A program made the translations under genes and the position numbers. From assembly GCF_949628215.1 (NCBI RefSeq), contig NC_134280.1, positions 54,152,621-54,216,620 on the forward strand: 64,000 nucleotides of DNA, in the 5' to 3' direction. This document shows, one piece after another, positions 1 to 11,985 of the stretch. The first letter of the stretch is position 1; each line of letters opens with the position of its first letter. Under the pieces are notes generated by a model. The model saw only the letters and a list, made by a program, of their open reading frames with translations. It did not search any database and was not told where the DNA came from. Source of the DNA: Phalacrocorax aristotelis. Taxonomy: Eukaryota > Chordata > Aves > Suliformes > Phalacrocoracidae.

Positions 1-3000
1 AAATCCCATTTGCCCTTGTCCAGCTGTGCTAATTCTTCCCATTCTGTGCTGGTGAGAAGGTGGGTACCCACCAGGAAAGGGAAAGCAATCAAGAGCCACA
101 TGCGTTAGTCACCTACCTCAGCCTAACAGGACCCAAGGTCAGATGATGAAAAAATGACTGCCAAATACCTACCAAGAACAATCCAGCTAGAAGATAAGGC
201 CTCGCTTATCTGCAGGTCTGCCCTGAGAGGGGGATGTGGCAGCAAGCTTGGCGCCAGACAGCGGCAGCATCTTGTGAGGGGGAAAGCACAGGAATGCAAA
301 TGGCATGGAGTAATGGGGCAATGAAGCCGTCTGATGGCACACCTGGCCACTCTTTTACTGTGGATGAGGATCTGTTTCTGGACTTTGGAAATGAGCCATC
401 CACAAGTAAATGTTTAGTCAGCCTTGCAAGCTGTCTGAAATGTATGACGTGCCTGTGACAGGGTAGTTTTATGGGGATGGGGCTGACCTTTCTTTGCCAA
501 ATGTGATTCTGCTCTAAAGAAATTCTACTTGCAGAAGAGACTCTAAGGTGAGGGTAAAGTTTAGCGTTCTGTCCCAGAGAGCTGAGCTGTAAGGGAGGAA
601 AGGGAGTCTGCCACTTCTGCAAGGATTTATAAAGGACACAGGGGGCTTTCCCTTCCATGCAGGTTGTGCCCTTCAAAACAAGCCCTGACTCTGTGGTTTT
701 GGCACAAAACTGAGGGTCACTGTCAATATTTAGCTTGCAGGCATGAGTGGAGCTACTTGATTTTGTGTAGGGGCAGGCTTCTTGCTTTGGACAGGAGCTG
801 CAGCTGTAACATGTGAAGGCAGGTAAAAGGCAGTGCAGTGGAAAGCAGGGCTTGGTCACAGTGCTGGAGACACCATGGTCTCTGGAGCAAATGGGGATGT
901 GCTGCCAGACACCAAACAGCCATCTCCACCTTGAGTCAGTGACCCAGGGGCATGCTGCCAAGAAGCAACAGCTAGCTCTGTGGGGTTAGAGTGGGGCAGA
1001 GTGGGCCCCCGGGAGGCACTGGGCAGTGTAGGGTGAGGGGGGCAGAGAACACCACCAGCCAGGCACAATGGCTTGGCCAAAACCTGGTTAAGAGTAGAAA
1101 GCCAGATGTTCAGGCTTTGGCTGTTGGAGACCTGCAGCTCAGACTGTGATGGTTAGATCTGGGGCTAGGTTTTAGCTCACGTGGGAGAGGAGCGAGTTAC
1201 AAAATGTGGATCTGGGTTCAGGTTACAATGTGCTCCCCAGGGCTGTTCCAGGTGTTCAAATAAGAACTTTTGGCCCAGGCCCATCTCTAATTAGGCATAT
1301 TCTTTAAAAGTATTTTCTTTCCCTGGCTCCTGTGCTCTTGGCTTGTCTCCACTAGCCCTCTTTGTGCTAGAGCACAGTTTGCTGGATATATTAATTGAGC
1401 TGTTTACACACCTGGTTTCCTGCAAGAATAGACACCTAGCTCCTTCTTTTGAAAAATCTAGCCCAGAGGCTGTAAACAGGAATTGTGCTATGTCTGGAAA
1501 AGCTGAACTGCTTCTTATCTGCACTCCCTCGGGCTGTGGGAGCAGCAGCAGCAGCTGCAGACATGGGTCAGTTGAGCATGGAAACCAGCTTGCACACTGT
1601 TCCCACCAGTCCTGTCCTCCTGCCTGGCTCAGGTCGTCCAGCAGCTGAGGAGCCACCTTCTCCACAGGGTTATTCCCTTTTATTGTGACAGTGACAGGAG
1701 GGGGCCCCACCTAGCATTTGGGTCAGCTCAGATGCATATTTTGCCTCATGTATGAAAGCTGCGGATGTCATCCTGGAGTTATGTCCTGTGTAGGACTGCT
1801 GATGGCACCTTTCCTTTCTTTTCATGGCTTTACCTTCCAAGGTTAGTTTCTGTCCAAGCTCCCCAAAAGCAGTGGTGAATTCATCACCCCTTATATACTC
1901 TTCTAATCATGGCTGAGGGTATCTTTCATAACCTGTTGTGTGGCTCAGTGAATGACTGTGGAAAGAAAAGGTTGGCAAGGTGCAGATCAGAATAAACACC
2001 TTGTGGTGTCTTTGGGCTTAAAATATATAAGCACAAATGAGTGCCATTGCACAACTTTGATTTCAAGGTAGAAGAGGAGGAGGAGAAACACAGCACAAAA
2101 TCACTTGGCTGTTACTGTCAAGGATTTTTTCTTCTGAGCCACGTAGTATTGGAAAACCCCATAGAGCTTCCTCAGATGCTAAAACAGACTTTCAGACTCT
2201 GCTGGAGGGTCCCCCTTCACACCAGCGTGCACTCTGTACTGCCTTAAAATAAGCCGATCTTGTGGACACGCTATCAGCTTCTGAATCCCACTTTGCAGCC
2301 ATTGTTTTACTGGGTGATATTGAGTTTTACTCTGCTGCTTCATTTCTTTGCTGAACATTACTTGAACTTCATCTGGAAGATATCAGCTAACCCCTGTGTA
2401 AGGCCATGAGTTGGGATGGTTGGTGTACTGTGCTGTTGGTGGTCCACAGGCTATCAACTGTGATGCTGATGTGCTGGACCTTGGCACCTTTAACTATCTG
2501 TACTTCTTGAGGTTTCTGAAGCACTGCTGGTGAAGGTCCATGGAGGAGTCCCCCCTAGGCAGGCCCTTGGGAAGGGGCATGCAGATGCCTGGGCTGGGAA
2601 TAGGGAACAGGAAATCAGATGCACCTTAGGGTAAAATTTGCTATCCAAATTCCAGTCCAGCTAGGAACGGAAAGTGCTGCTGTTCCCAAAGCACTGGGCT
2701 GGACTGGGATTACTCCAAGACCCCAAAGGGGATGCAAGGGCATCCAGTGGGGAGTGAAAGAATGCATGATATTAGCTTTCAGGTGCTTGTGCAGTGGGGG
2801 AACTCCAGCAGCTCTGTCCAGGACTGGCACAGCTCCTGATTGCCCAGCAAGCAGTGACTTCGTCATTGAACTTTATCTTGGCGTTGATTCCTGCTTGGCT
2901 GCTGAGTGTTGGTTATATGCCATAAGTGTTACGAGCTGTAAGGGCTGGGAAATCTTGGCTCTGGAAAGAGGCCCAGAAGGACGAAGGTGGCAGGTGCTTT

Positions 3001-6000
3001 TATCCAGGCTTGCGTCAAAACCATTTGTGGAGGAAGAGGAGAGGACTTGCTTACCTTTTCCTCCTGTGTAATCATGCCCTTTTCCAAAAAAAGAAATTGG
3101 GGCTTTTGCTAGAAATCAGTGGTAGCTGGATCCAGTGTGAAGTGGCATGACCATTCGTGCTGCGCTCTGTGCTCCTGCTAATGGTATCAAATCAAGCAGG
3201 AAATTGTTTTTGGAGCAGTGAAGCATGTTGAAACCCAGCAGAAGGCAGCTGTTTGCGTAACTGGAGTTGTGGGAGAGCTGCCTCCCTTGTTGCCAAGCGC
3301 TTGACTTCCTATGCTGGTGAGAAACCGCTTCTCTGCTCCAGGCGGCATGAGCAAATCCCCTTAGGCTTGGGAGGCTGGTCTTGGTCCAGCATCCATCATT
3401 CCTGTGGTGCCTGCCTCACCACTCTGAAAGTCTCCAGATGCTTTTCTGCAGGGGTCTGAACTACCTGATTCTGACTCCTTAGATCACCACTCATCCCTCT
3501 CCTTAAAAACAAATGGCCTGCAAAATAAAGGATTTTTTTTCAGAGTTTCAAATGCATTTCAGTTAACTCTCAGCAGAGGTCCACATCTGGCAAACAGCCT
3601 GTGCTGGAAGTGAAACATTACTTATGCCTCAATCTGAGCATCTGTGTCATGTTTTTATACCCTGGCTGGGCTTCCAGCACTGGTTCAGTGCCCTGGTGGT
3701 ACTCGCAGTGCTTGGGTTGCTTTTGCAAGGGTGCGTCCTGTTTGCATCTCCTCTGGCTGCACTTCAGCAGCTCCTTTTCAATTTGGCTCTTTCAGCAGCT
3801 CCCAAGTGTCTAATAGGGGCTTGATGTTTTTGAGGGGCTGTCTTGGCATGCTGCTGCTTTTTTACTTTCTGGCAATAATGTTTGTACCTCTTCTTTCCAC
3901 TCTGTTGTTGTACACTGGTGTCCAGGCCCTGGCCTTGCTTGTTGGAGGTGGCTTCATCTCATCTGTATGCTGATGGAGCCTCTGTGCAAACAGGTTGGCC
4001 TCCCTGTATTCTGCTTGGCTCTTTAGCCCTTCATCCCAGGGCAGAAATAAATCCCTACAGTACTACAGCAAGACATCATGGCCCATAAAATAGCATTGTT
4101 AACATGGGTCATAAGATTGCGTTAGCCAGAAAGAATGAGATAAATCTGTGCCTGCAGAGACAGCAATTGGCTTGATGCAGATGGGGCTTAAATTCCTGCC
4201 CCCAAAGACTGATGCTTTGGCACAGAAGGGAAGGACCAAGGCAGTGCTGAGAGGTTTCCAAAGCTGCCATGGAGGTATAAAGCCTTTTTTGTGTGCAGAC
4301 TTATTATGTCATTCTTCGGTCATGCAAATGTCACCCCATAAGAAAGACTTTTTCACATTACTGCCTTGTTCTGGAAAAGTCCCTCCCTGATTATTCATGA
4401 CTGCTGACTCCTTCAGCCATGTGCCCCTTTCCTAAGGGCTGTAGGGTGGAAAGAAATTCCCTGACGCACTGAAAGGCAGGAAGAAATCCAGTGCACCTGA
4501 ACTGAGTCAGTCTGAAGTATTTTCATCTTTCCAGTTGGGTAATTAATTTCTCAGGCAGCCCAGTTACGGTTAGAAAAGTTGTCTGTTCTGCACCAGTTAC
4601 ACAAATGTATGTTGGCAATGAGACCCCAGAGTTGGGGTGATGAGCAGGGTGATTTCCATACTCTGTAAAAGCCTTGGTGAAGTAGATTAAAAACTAATTT
4701 TTAAAAAAGCTGTTGTTTCACTTTATAGTAACCTTTCAGTGTAAGCGCTTGATGGTTTCTGGGTGGTTTGGTAATAGATGATGAAGCCTTTTTATTTCCA
4801 CCTGTCCCATCCATGTTTAGGATTGGAGCTGTCAAATATTTCACTGTCTAGGGCTGTTTAGTGTCTAACGTTTTTAAGTTGCAAATCCAATTCTTCTCCC
4901 CTTGCCACTTAATTGCTCCTTGTGGCATTGTTATGCCCTGCACCTTCAGTTTTGCTCATTTGGTTTGGGAGGAAGACAGGACAGGGTGGGTGGGTGCACC
5001 CTCGGAGACTTCCCAGGTCCATCCCAAGCATGCTCCCTGTCTTGCTTTTCAGCGCTACTTCTTTTCTTTGTTGCACTAAGCTGACCTTCCATTGGCCTAT
5101 GTCTTTTGTGCCCAAATGAGGGGGTTAAAGAAAAGCGGTCAAAACACCCTGTTCGGTGGCTGCTTTAACTGGTCCCTCAGGCTTTGCCTGCTCCAAAGCC
5201 ATCCTACAGTCTACAGTGCTTTGGCCCAAATTTCTTGGGATCTAAACTGAAGCACTTATTAAGTTGTACCCCAAAAGGGAGTCACATTTCCTGATAACAA
5301 AATACTATCCATCCCATAAAATGAAGTTAGTATGAGCCTTAGAGGCTAATATTCCTGCAATGCAAAAGAAGGAAGCAGCTGCAGAATCTGAGGAGCAATA
5401 TACTAAATTAATCTCAGTTTGAAACCGCTACGGTAAGGTCTATTTTCTCAGATGAATGCCATAGTTACAAGCAAAACCATGCCTCTATTTCTCTGCTGGT
5501 ATTTTACCAAAGGGTAGCTGTAGGGAAGGGTTTAATTTCTTTTGTTGCTTTATCTCTGGGAACCACTTCAGTTCCGTTTCAGTGACGTTTCTGCAAAGCG
5601 TAAGACTAAAAAAGGGTTTATTGTCTCTTTGAACTGCCTTTTGCTCTGAGGAATAAGGATATAATTGTAACGTAGGAAGGACAAACTGAACATGTTCAGG
5701 CTTGTCCTGCCCAATCTTTCCTCATTTCTTTTCTCTCTCCCCCCTCCCCCCCCCCATAGCTAGCAGTCATGATTGGGATTTTCCAACCGAGAAAGTCTTG
5801 GCTAGCCTAGGAGATAATATGCTCTTAGCTAAAAGAGCTCTCTGGATGGCTGGATGTGCAGTTTCTTTTGATGCCAGCCAAGACCAGGGTTTGCCACTTT
5901 ATTTGTGTTCGCCACCAGAGCATCAATCTCTTGCTGTTTGTGTCTGTGGGATGAGTGCAGAGGGAGTCTCAGGCAGATCACTTTCATATTCCCTCTGGGA

Positions 6001-9000
6001 TAATTTTTTCCATGTGTTTAGTGATCTTTCAGTATTTTCTTATCTTTTTCAGCCATGTTTGGATTTTATGAGAAATAGGTCTGTGGAAGAAATTAAAGGC
6101 AAATAATAACCAGACTTAAAGCAACCTGAAAAGAACATCTCTAAAGCCTTCAAAAGTTGTGGTGTTTTTGCTTTTAGGAAATCTCATTATTAGTGTAGTC
6201 AAAATATGGGGTTTGTTCGCTCTATCTGTAAATACAATAAGTTGTATTTAGTTTATGTCATTTAGTAAAAATTGCCTTTGACTGAGGCTGGTTTATCTAC
6301 TAGCCTTGGTCTGAAGCAGGGATTAAAGATAAAGATGTTGGTACTGAACCTATACCATCTTTTTTCTTCAGCTGCTGCTACCCAATGACTTACTAAAGAG
6401 AAATGAATTTCGAGTCCTTTCCTGCTGCTAATCCAAATCTTTCTTCTATGGCTGGGCTCTTTGTACCAGGTGCTGCCATTTTGATGGATTTTGGCAGCCA
6501 TCATATCTAGACTGCTGATGTTGGGCCTGATCCTACAAACCATTTTCAGCTCTTACTGACTGTGTCTTTTCCATGATGCCCCTGGTGGATCTTTTCCAAC
6601 CCCTTTTCCATTATGCATCCGGGATTGCAGTGTTTCTCGCTAATTCCTTAGGATCCCCATGGCTTGTTTTACTTTGCCTCTGTGGTTCTTACTCAGTCCT
6701 TCCTCAGACAAGTTTCCACTGACTCAAATTTGTGCTTTGAGTCAGGGATCCAGAATGCGTCTCCGGGGTGAAGCCTGTTTCTGGGGCAGCGGGTTCCTGT
6801 GGAGCTGGGCCAGCTGACATCAGCATGCGATGGCAAGGGTCCTTGGGAGGAATTCTTGAAACAGTAATAGGGATGTCACACACTTCCCAAATTTACTTAT
6901 GTGTGCTCCTCCCACCAGCGGTGCTGTAATGCACAGTGCTGGTGGTGTGTTCTCAGGGTGCTGCAAGATGCAGTGAGTTGTGGGTTTCCATTCCATCGGT
7001 GTTGTGGCTAGGGCAGCAGAAAAGGCTTCTGGGGGATCCAGGGAAAAGAAGGAGAGGAAAAATGTGGTCCACTGGTCTGAGTGCTAAACTGGCATGTGAG
7101 AGACCTGATTTTTAAGGCTTCTTTTCCATCATGATCTTTATGGGACCTTACCAGGGCACTTGGGTTTTCTGCGCTTCATTTCCCTGTGAGAATGTATGGA
7201 ATGTTTGCACCACTGTCACCCATCCGGGGATGTTATGAAGATAACCTGTGAGATTTAAAGGGTGAGTTTTTCAGCTGCTACTGCATTAGTTCTGTTTCTG
7301 TATATAAGAAAGGAAAACTTTATACAAGAGCTATTATGAGGACTGCTGTGGATCCAGATTGGAAGATCCTCGTACTTCGGACACCTCAATATTTTCCTGG
7401 TGCTGTACAGATGTACATCCAACAGGCTTGGCAGCACTTTGAAGTCCATGTTTTCTCCCTGCTGAAAATAAAATTGAAGTGAAACAAAAACATACAATTC
7501 TTTTTCATTGTGCACTGAAAAGAAAACAAAAAACCCCAAGAACAACAAAAAACCCAAAACCAAACAAAAATACCAAAAAACCAAAAACCCCAAACCAACA
7601 ACCCACTAGTCACCTCAAAAGGTAAATAATTTCCTCATCAACCAGTTTGTCTGTTTATGTGGACATATTTGGTGCACTGAAAGCAGCCAGCCTTCTGCAA
7701 GGCTCCAGGATATAAACAAGCACCACTCTAAAATCATTGTCACTGCCAGCCACTAAAGAACATAACCCATTGCTGCCTTGAGTTACCTGGTTGTAGCATC
7801 TAAAATACAGGTGTTCCCTAACATGTCCTGCCAAAACAGTGTGTGGCCTCTGGCTCTTGCAACACCAGATGGCTTGAAAAATAAATCTTCTAGGTACAGC
7901 AAACCTCAAACCGGGCCAGTGCTTTGCTCACTGGAGCTACAGAAATGTATAATCGGAGGTTTCCAAACTCCTCTGCAGACAGCTGGCTGTTCACACAGTC
8001 CTCACCCCTCCTTTTTTACCAGCTGCTAGTTACAGTTAAATGCAACTAAAAATACAGTAAATGCTCTGCTTGCAATTTTCCACGCAAGTCTGTCAGGTAG
8101 CTTGCAGTTGCCATCATTCGGTGGTGAATGGAGCAGGTTTCTGCTGTAAGCGTGTGGCTGGGTGGAGAGGCTGCCCATGAGGCTGCCTAAGATGTGGTTC
8201 CCACCAAGCACTCCTGTAAATACCAGTTCAGCATAATGCAGCTGATACTAACTGGCATCCCTGTAGGTGGTCTCTGTAGTGGGGCCAAGACGAAACGTGG
8301 TGTGGAGAATGAACGAAGTGCTTTTTCTCCCTAAGGGGAGTGCCTTCAACTGAGAGCAAAAGTGTGTTAGGCAGAGTTGGAAATGCAACTGCTGCAGCAG
8401 GTCTGCAGGTAAAGAATGTTCTTATTCAGGACTTTGGCAATACTGAAATCCACTGAAATATGCAAGATGCGTAGAAGATTCTGCAACTACATTTGACTGG
8501 TATGAAGTTCTTTAAATCTGTTTTCAATTCATTGCTCCAAAAAGTGCAAGCAACTTCAGTTAATATTGAATGTGCTTTTTAACCCAGATAAATTATTTTC
8601 TACTACGTGAAGCAAAGTAGTTGAAAATACATTATTCAGTGCAAAGTATCTTAGCTGTTCCTTGGCTAGCGTTTGTCCTACAACCTGTGTAGGGGAGAAA
8701 ACTACTAAAATTTGCAAATATGAAACACCTCCTTTCTGAATATATTTAACATGCAGAAACCATTGCCATTATGGCATGAGGGAAACAAAGTACTTAATTG
8801 GGAGAGTTCAATAAATATAGTAACAGTGAGACCGCTCCTGGTTTCAGCGCAGGAAGCCTGCCCAAGCAAGCAAACAGTGCACCTTTAATTAATGGTTTCA
8901 CCATTATTGAAATGGGATGACTCACTCTTTTCATTCAGATGCCCCCTTCTAGGGTCAAACTCTTCATGAAATCAAATCAGCTGCACCACAGCCCTCAGGC

Positions 9001-11064
9001 TCTGTCTTTGCTGGGGAGAGGGTTGTTTTCAGGGGGCTTCTTGTGCAACTGAAGAGGTTGGACTGGGATGCTGGGAAGTCTTCCACCTGATGTGTGAAGT
9101 GCTTTATTTGTGACCTTTGGGTATTAGCATTCCAACGTTGCTTCCCGTACAAAATTAGCCCTAATGTGTCCTATTTCATTAAAAGGTCTTACTAGACAAA
9201 AGGCACTGGAGCCCTTGATGAAGCACAGCAAGACTTTTCACACCTCCGGGTGGGAGGTGTTGCCTCTACTGTTGCTGCCACTACTTGTTCCAAGGCAAGA
9301 TCAGTCTGTGCTGTACCTCTGGTAGGGTGCTGCATTTACAGTTACCTACCTCAAGGTAAAGAAGTAACTTGTTTTGCTAGGGATTGTGTAGCTTAAAATT
9401 GTCATTCACGTGAATGCGGTCCTGGTAAGAGATGAAATTTAAGTGTCGGACTTGGTTAGTCAATGACTTCACTATTTACCTCATTAGCCTTTGGATGTGG
9501 GGTGTGGAGAGAGCCTTTCCTTTTGTGTGACATGAGGATTGCTCTCCTGCATTATTGCAGTAACCTTGCCAGTGCCCTACTTGCAAAAGGGACTGGCAGA
9601 GGAAGAAGCTCAAGTCCTTTGGTGGGCCAATGATGGGACACCTCCAAGCCCTGGCAAAATAGGTAGTTGTCTGCGGCATCGGACTGTCCACCCACAGTCC
9701 TGTTGCCGACTTGCCTGTGCCAGAGTGGCAAGAATGCATGCTCGTTGAGGAAAGCCAGAGCATCTGGTGTCTGTGTCTGGTTTTGGAATGTGGGAGAGGT
9801 ACACTTGGAAGTAGCAGTCACCTCCTGTCTCCTTAGTGCCAGCAAAGGCAGTGGCCCTGGCTTGCAAGAGCTTTCTTCGTGCTTTCTTCCCCAGCCAAAT
9901 CCTACCCCTTCCCCTCACAGGAACTATTACGACCCCACCCCTCATCCTTGGGCAGCAAAATTCAGCTCTGCCCACATGTTGCTTTGAGCCAGCTCTGAGT
10001 GAGTGAGTGCATCATGATCGATGAAAGGTAACAACTTCAGCCAGCGCCAAAATTGTGGATCCTCCAAAGCCACTGCCGTGAGCCAAGACCTGACATGCCG
10101 GGAGTGCAGCCCAGGTTACTATAGCAAATCCTCAACGGTTTCCTGCCCAGCCGAGTCTTCTGGAGTGCCATAAGGCTTCTGGTTATGAGCGTTGTAACCT
10201 CATAAAAGCTAGAAAAAGAAAAAGCTTGAACTCATTCAAAGATTATTTCATACCACCTACAGTACTCTATGAAGTCAGACATGCTGTAACGTATGATTAA
10301 TGATGCGTTCGGTGGTGAGTCACCAGGTAGTCTAGCAAGCACTGATCACTTTCTAACCAGTCTGTGCGTGGGAGTCCTTACCCAGCGACACACCCAAAGT
10401 GAGCGTTTTAATAATTTACCACATTCTGAGCTTGGAAGAGCAGTTTTTGTTGCTTAATTAAAAAAAAAATACTTAAAGGTTTTGCCATGCATTAGGAGAA
10501 AACTTTGATCGTGAAGAAGAAGATGGTGGGGGACACCCCAAAAACCTGTTATTACATTTTATGGTTACACCATCCAAGAAAAAGACTGGGAAAAATCTAT
10601 TTTTAAGAGATGGGGGATTGCAGCTTTGTGTTCTAGTGAACAGTCATTTGATAAGATACATGAACATTTCTTGGACTGAAATCTAGCATTGTCCTTTCCC
10701 AAATGAGTGTCCCAAGTGCAAAGTGAGAGTTGTGGTTATTCTTATTTATTATCCAGAATGTTTGAGGATTGTAGGAAAAAGGCAGTATTTTCCAGGGAAT
10801 GAGTAAAAATGAGCCTCTCTGGTTTGTGAGATGGTGGTGGGAGACATGGTTTTGATTCCTGCTGCAGAGGAGGAAATTGCACTTACGTCTCAATGTGATC
10901 TGGTATCCTTTCTCCAATAAAAATCGTAGTAAGAAGCCTAGGGAAGAGAAAGAGTGGGACAAACTTGCGTAATACCTCATCAGTTACTTTTGTAGCTTCC
11001 AACTGTTTTCAGCGCAGGGGATTTCCTGACATGAATGAATATGGGTCATGACTCTTTAGTAACC
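1..11064. other. Non-coding sequence, probably SLC22A18 5' intron or upstream flank
   Basis: No exon, RNA gene or clear mobile element was recognised on either strand. Open frames up to 251 codons exist (206-961 on the - strand) but show no known domain, have overlapping frames of similar length, and lack supporting splice or start context. I looked for donor sites preceded by MFS-like coding sequence and found none. An A/C-rich tract lies at 7.5 kb and pyrimidine-rich C runs near 5.74 kb. Confidence 0.6.
7518..7604. repeat. A/C-rich low-complexity tract
   Basis: Irregular runs of AAAAACCC, AACAAC and CCAAAAAACC fill about 87 bases, with no G after the first third apart from isolated bases. 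This is degenerate low-complexity DNA; similar runs often follow retrotransposed sequence in birds, but no element was recognised next to it. Confidence 0.8.
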
Positions 11065-11985
11065 TTCAGTGGATCTTTCTTCCAAGTGCTTGTCTAGTCT
11101 CCCCTTGTACCTGTCTAAGCCTTTTGCTTCCACAACACCAGTAGCAACAAACTCCACTGATATTCTGTATGATGTGGGAAGAATTAGGCCTTTCTCCCTG
11201 TTTTGAACCAGTCTCTGACAGCTTCATTTGGTGCTTCCCAGTTCTTGTGATGGAAATGACCATGCCAGTCACTCCCTAACTCCCTGATCCAAGTCCCTCA
11301 CAGACTTGTGGAGGTTTATTAGATGTCCGTTGGTCATCTTCCCTGGGTGAAGGCTTTCACCCTCCTCAGGTGCCATGAATTGTCCTCGTTGCCATCCTCT
11401 GAGCTTGTCCCAGTTCTTAGAAACCTTTCTGAGGCAAGAAGACCACGATTGCATGCACTAGTCAAAGTACTGGTGAACCAGGAGTTTATACACAGGTCTA
11501 ACGAGGTTCTTTTCTCTGTTCACTTGCTGTTTCTTTCATGGTAATCCCTAATATTTGATTAGCTGAGCACTGAGCCAATGGTTTTGTGGAATAATCTATA
11601 TGATAGTCCAAAGGTCTCCCTCCTAAGTTAATAATAAGTAATTCAGAAACCATCATTTCATATGTGAATTTAAGACTTCTTTTTCTTGCATGCATCCCTT
11701 TAGATTTAATCTGCAGTGACTTTCAGCTGCCATGTTATTGCCCAATCCCTCAGCCCTGTAAGAGCCACATGCAGTTCCTCACTGACTACTCTTTTCCCCA
11801 GTACTCTTTCAGTTGTGTATCCTCAGCAAACTTTCTTACCTCGCTGCTGCTCCAGATCACTCACAGATAGATCGAACAGCACATGTCCCGGCCTCACCAG
11901 TGGGATGCCTCTGTTGTGAGAACTGACCGCTTACACCTACTTTCTGATGCCTATCTTGACCTGCCCCAGCTCATCCAGTATTAGC
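11065..11985 (-). mobile_element. Ancient, decayed CR1/L3-type LINE
   Basis: About 920 bases resemble, by eye, the antisense of old reptile-type CR1 elements that are common in turtles and crocodiles. Recognisable landmarks in order are CTTGTCTAGTC, GCTTCCACAACACC, TCATTTGGTGCTTCCCAGTT, TTCCTCACTGACTACTC, TATCCTCAGCAAACTTTC, GATCGAACAGCAC and GAACTGACCGCTTAC. Read on the - strand these come from the end of the reverse transcriptase region and the 3' UTR. Many substitutions and small indels break every frame. Such copies predate the bird radiation. Family assignment is from memory of consensus-like sequence and should be confirmed by a repeat library search. Confidence 0.75.

Noticed and set aside
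206-961. Open frame of 251 codons on the - strand
   Set aside because: It has no recognisable domain, composition resembles translated non-coding DNA with many Cys, Pro and Ser, and it contains no upstream promoter or splice context.
2619-3071. Open frame of 150 codons on the + strand
   Set aside because: No family resemblance and no splice or polyadenylation context.
3601-3973. Hydrophobic overlapping frames on the + strand that could suggest a transmembrane exon of SLC22A18
   Set aside because: All three frames are open and pyrimidine-rich, which produces Leu/Phe/Ser-rich translations by chance. None matches the N-terminal half of the transporter.
6580-6615. GGATCTTTTCCAACCCC, considered as a CR1 3' end
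   Set aside because: It lacks the terminal ATTCTATG-type repeats and the upstream GGACT...GATGATC block, so the match is too short.
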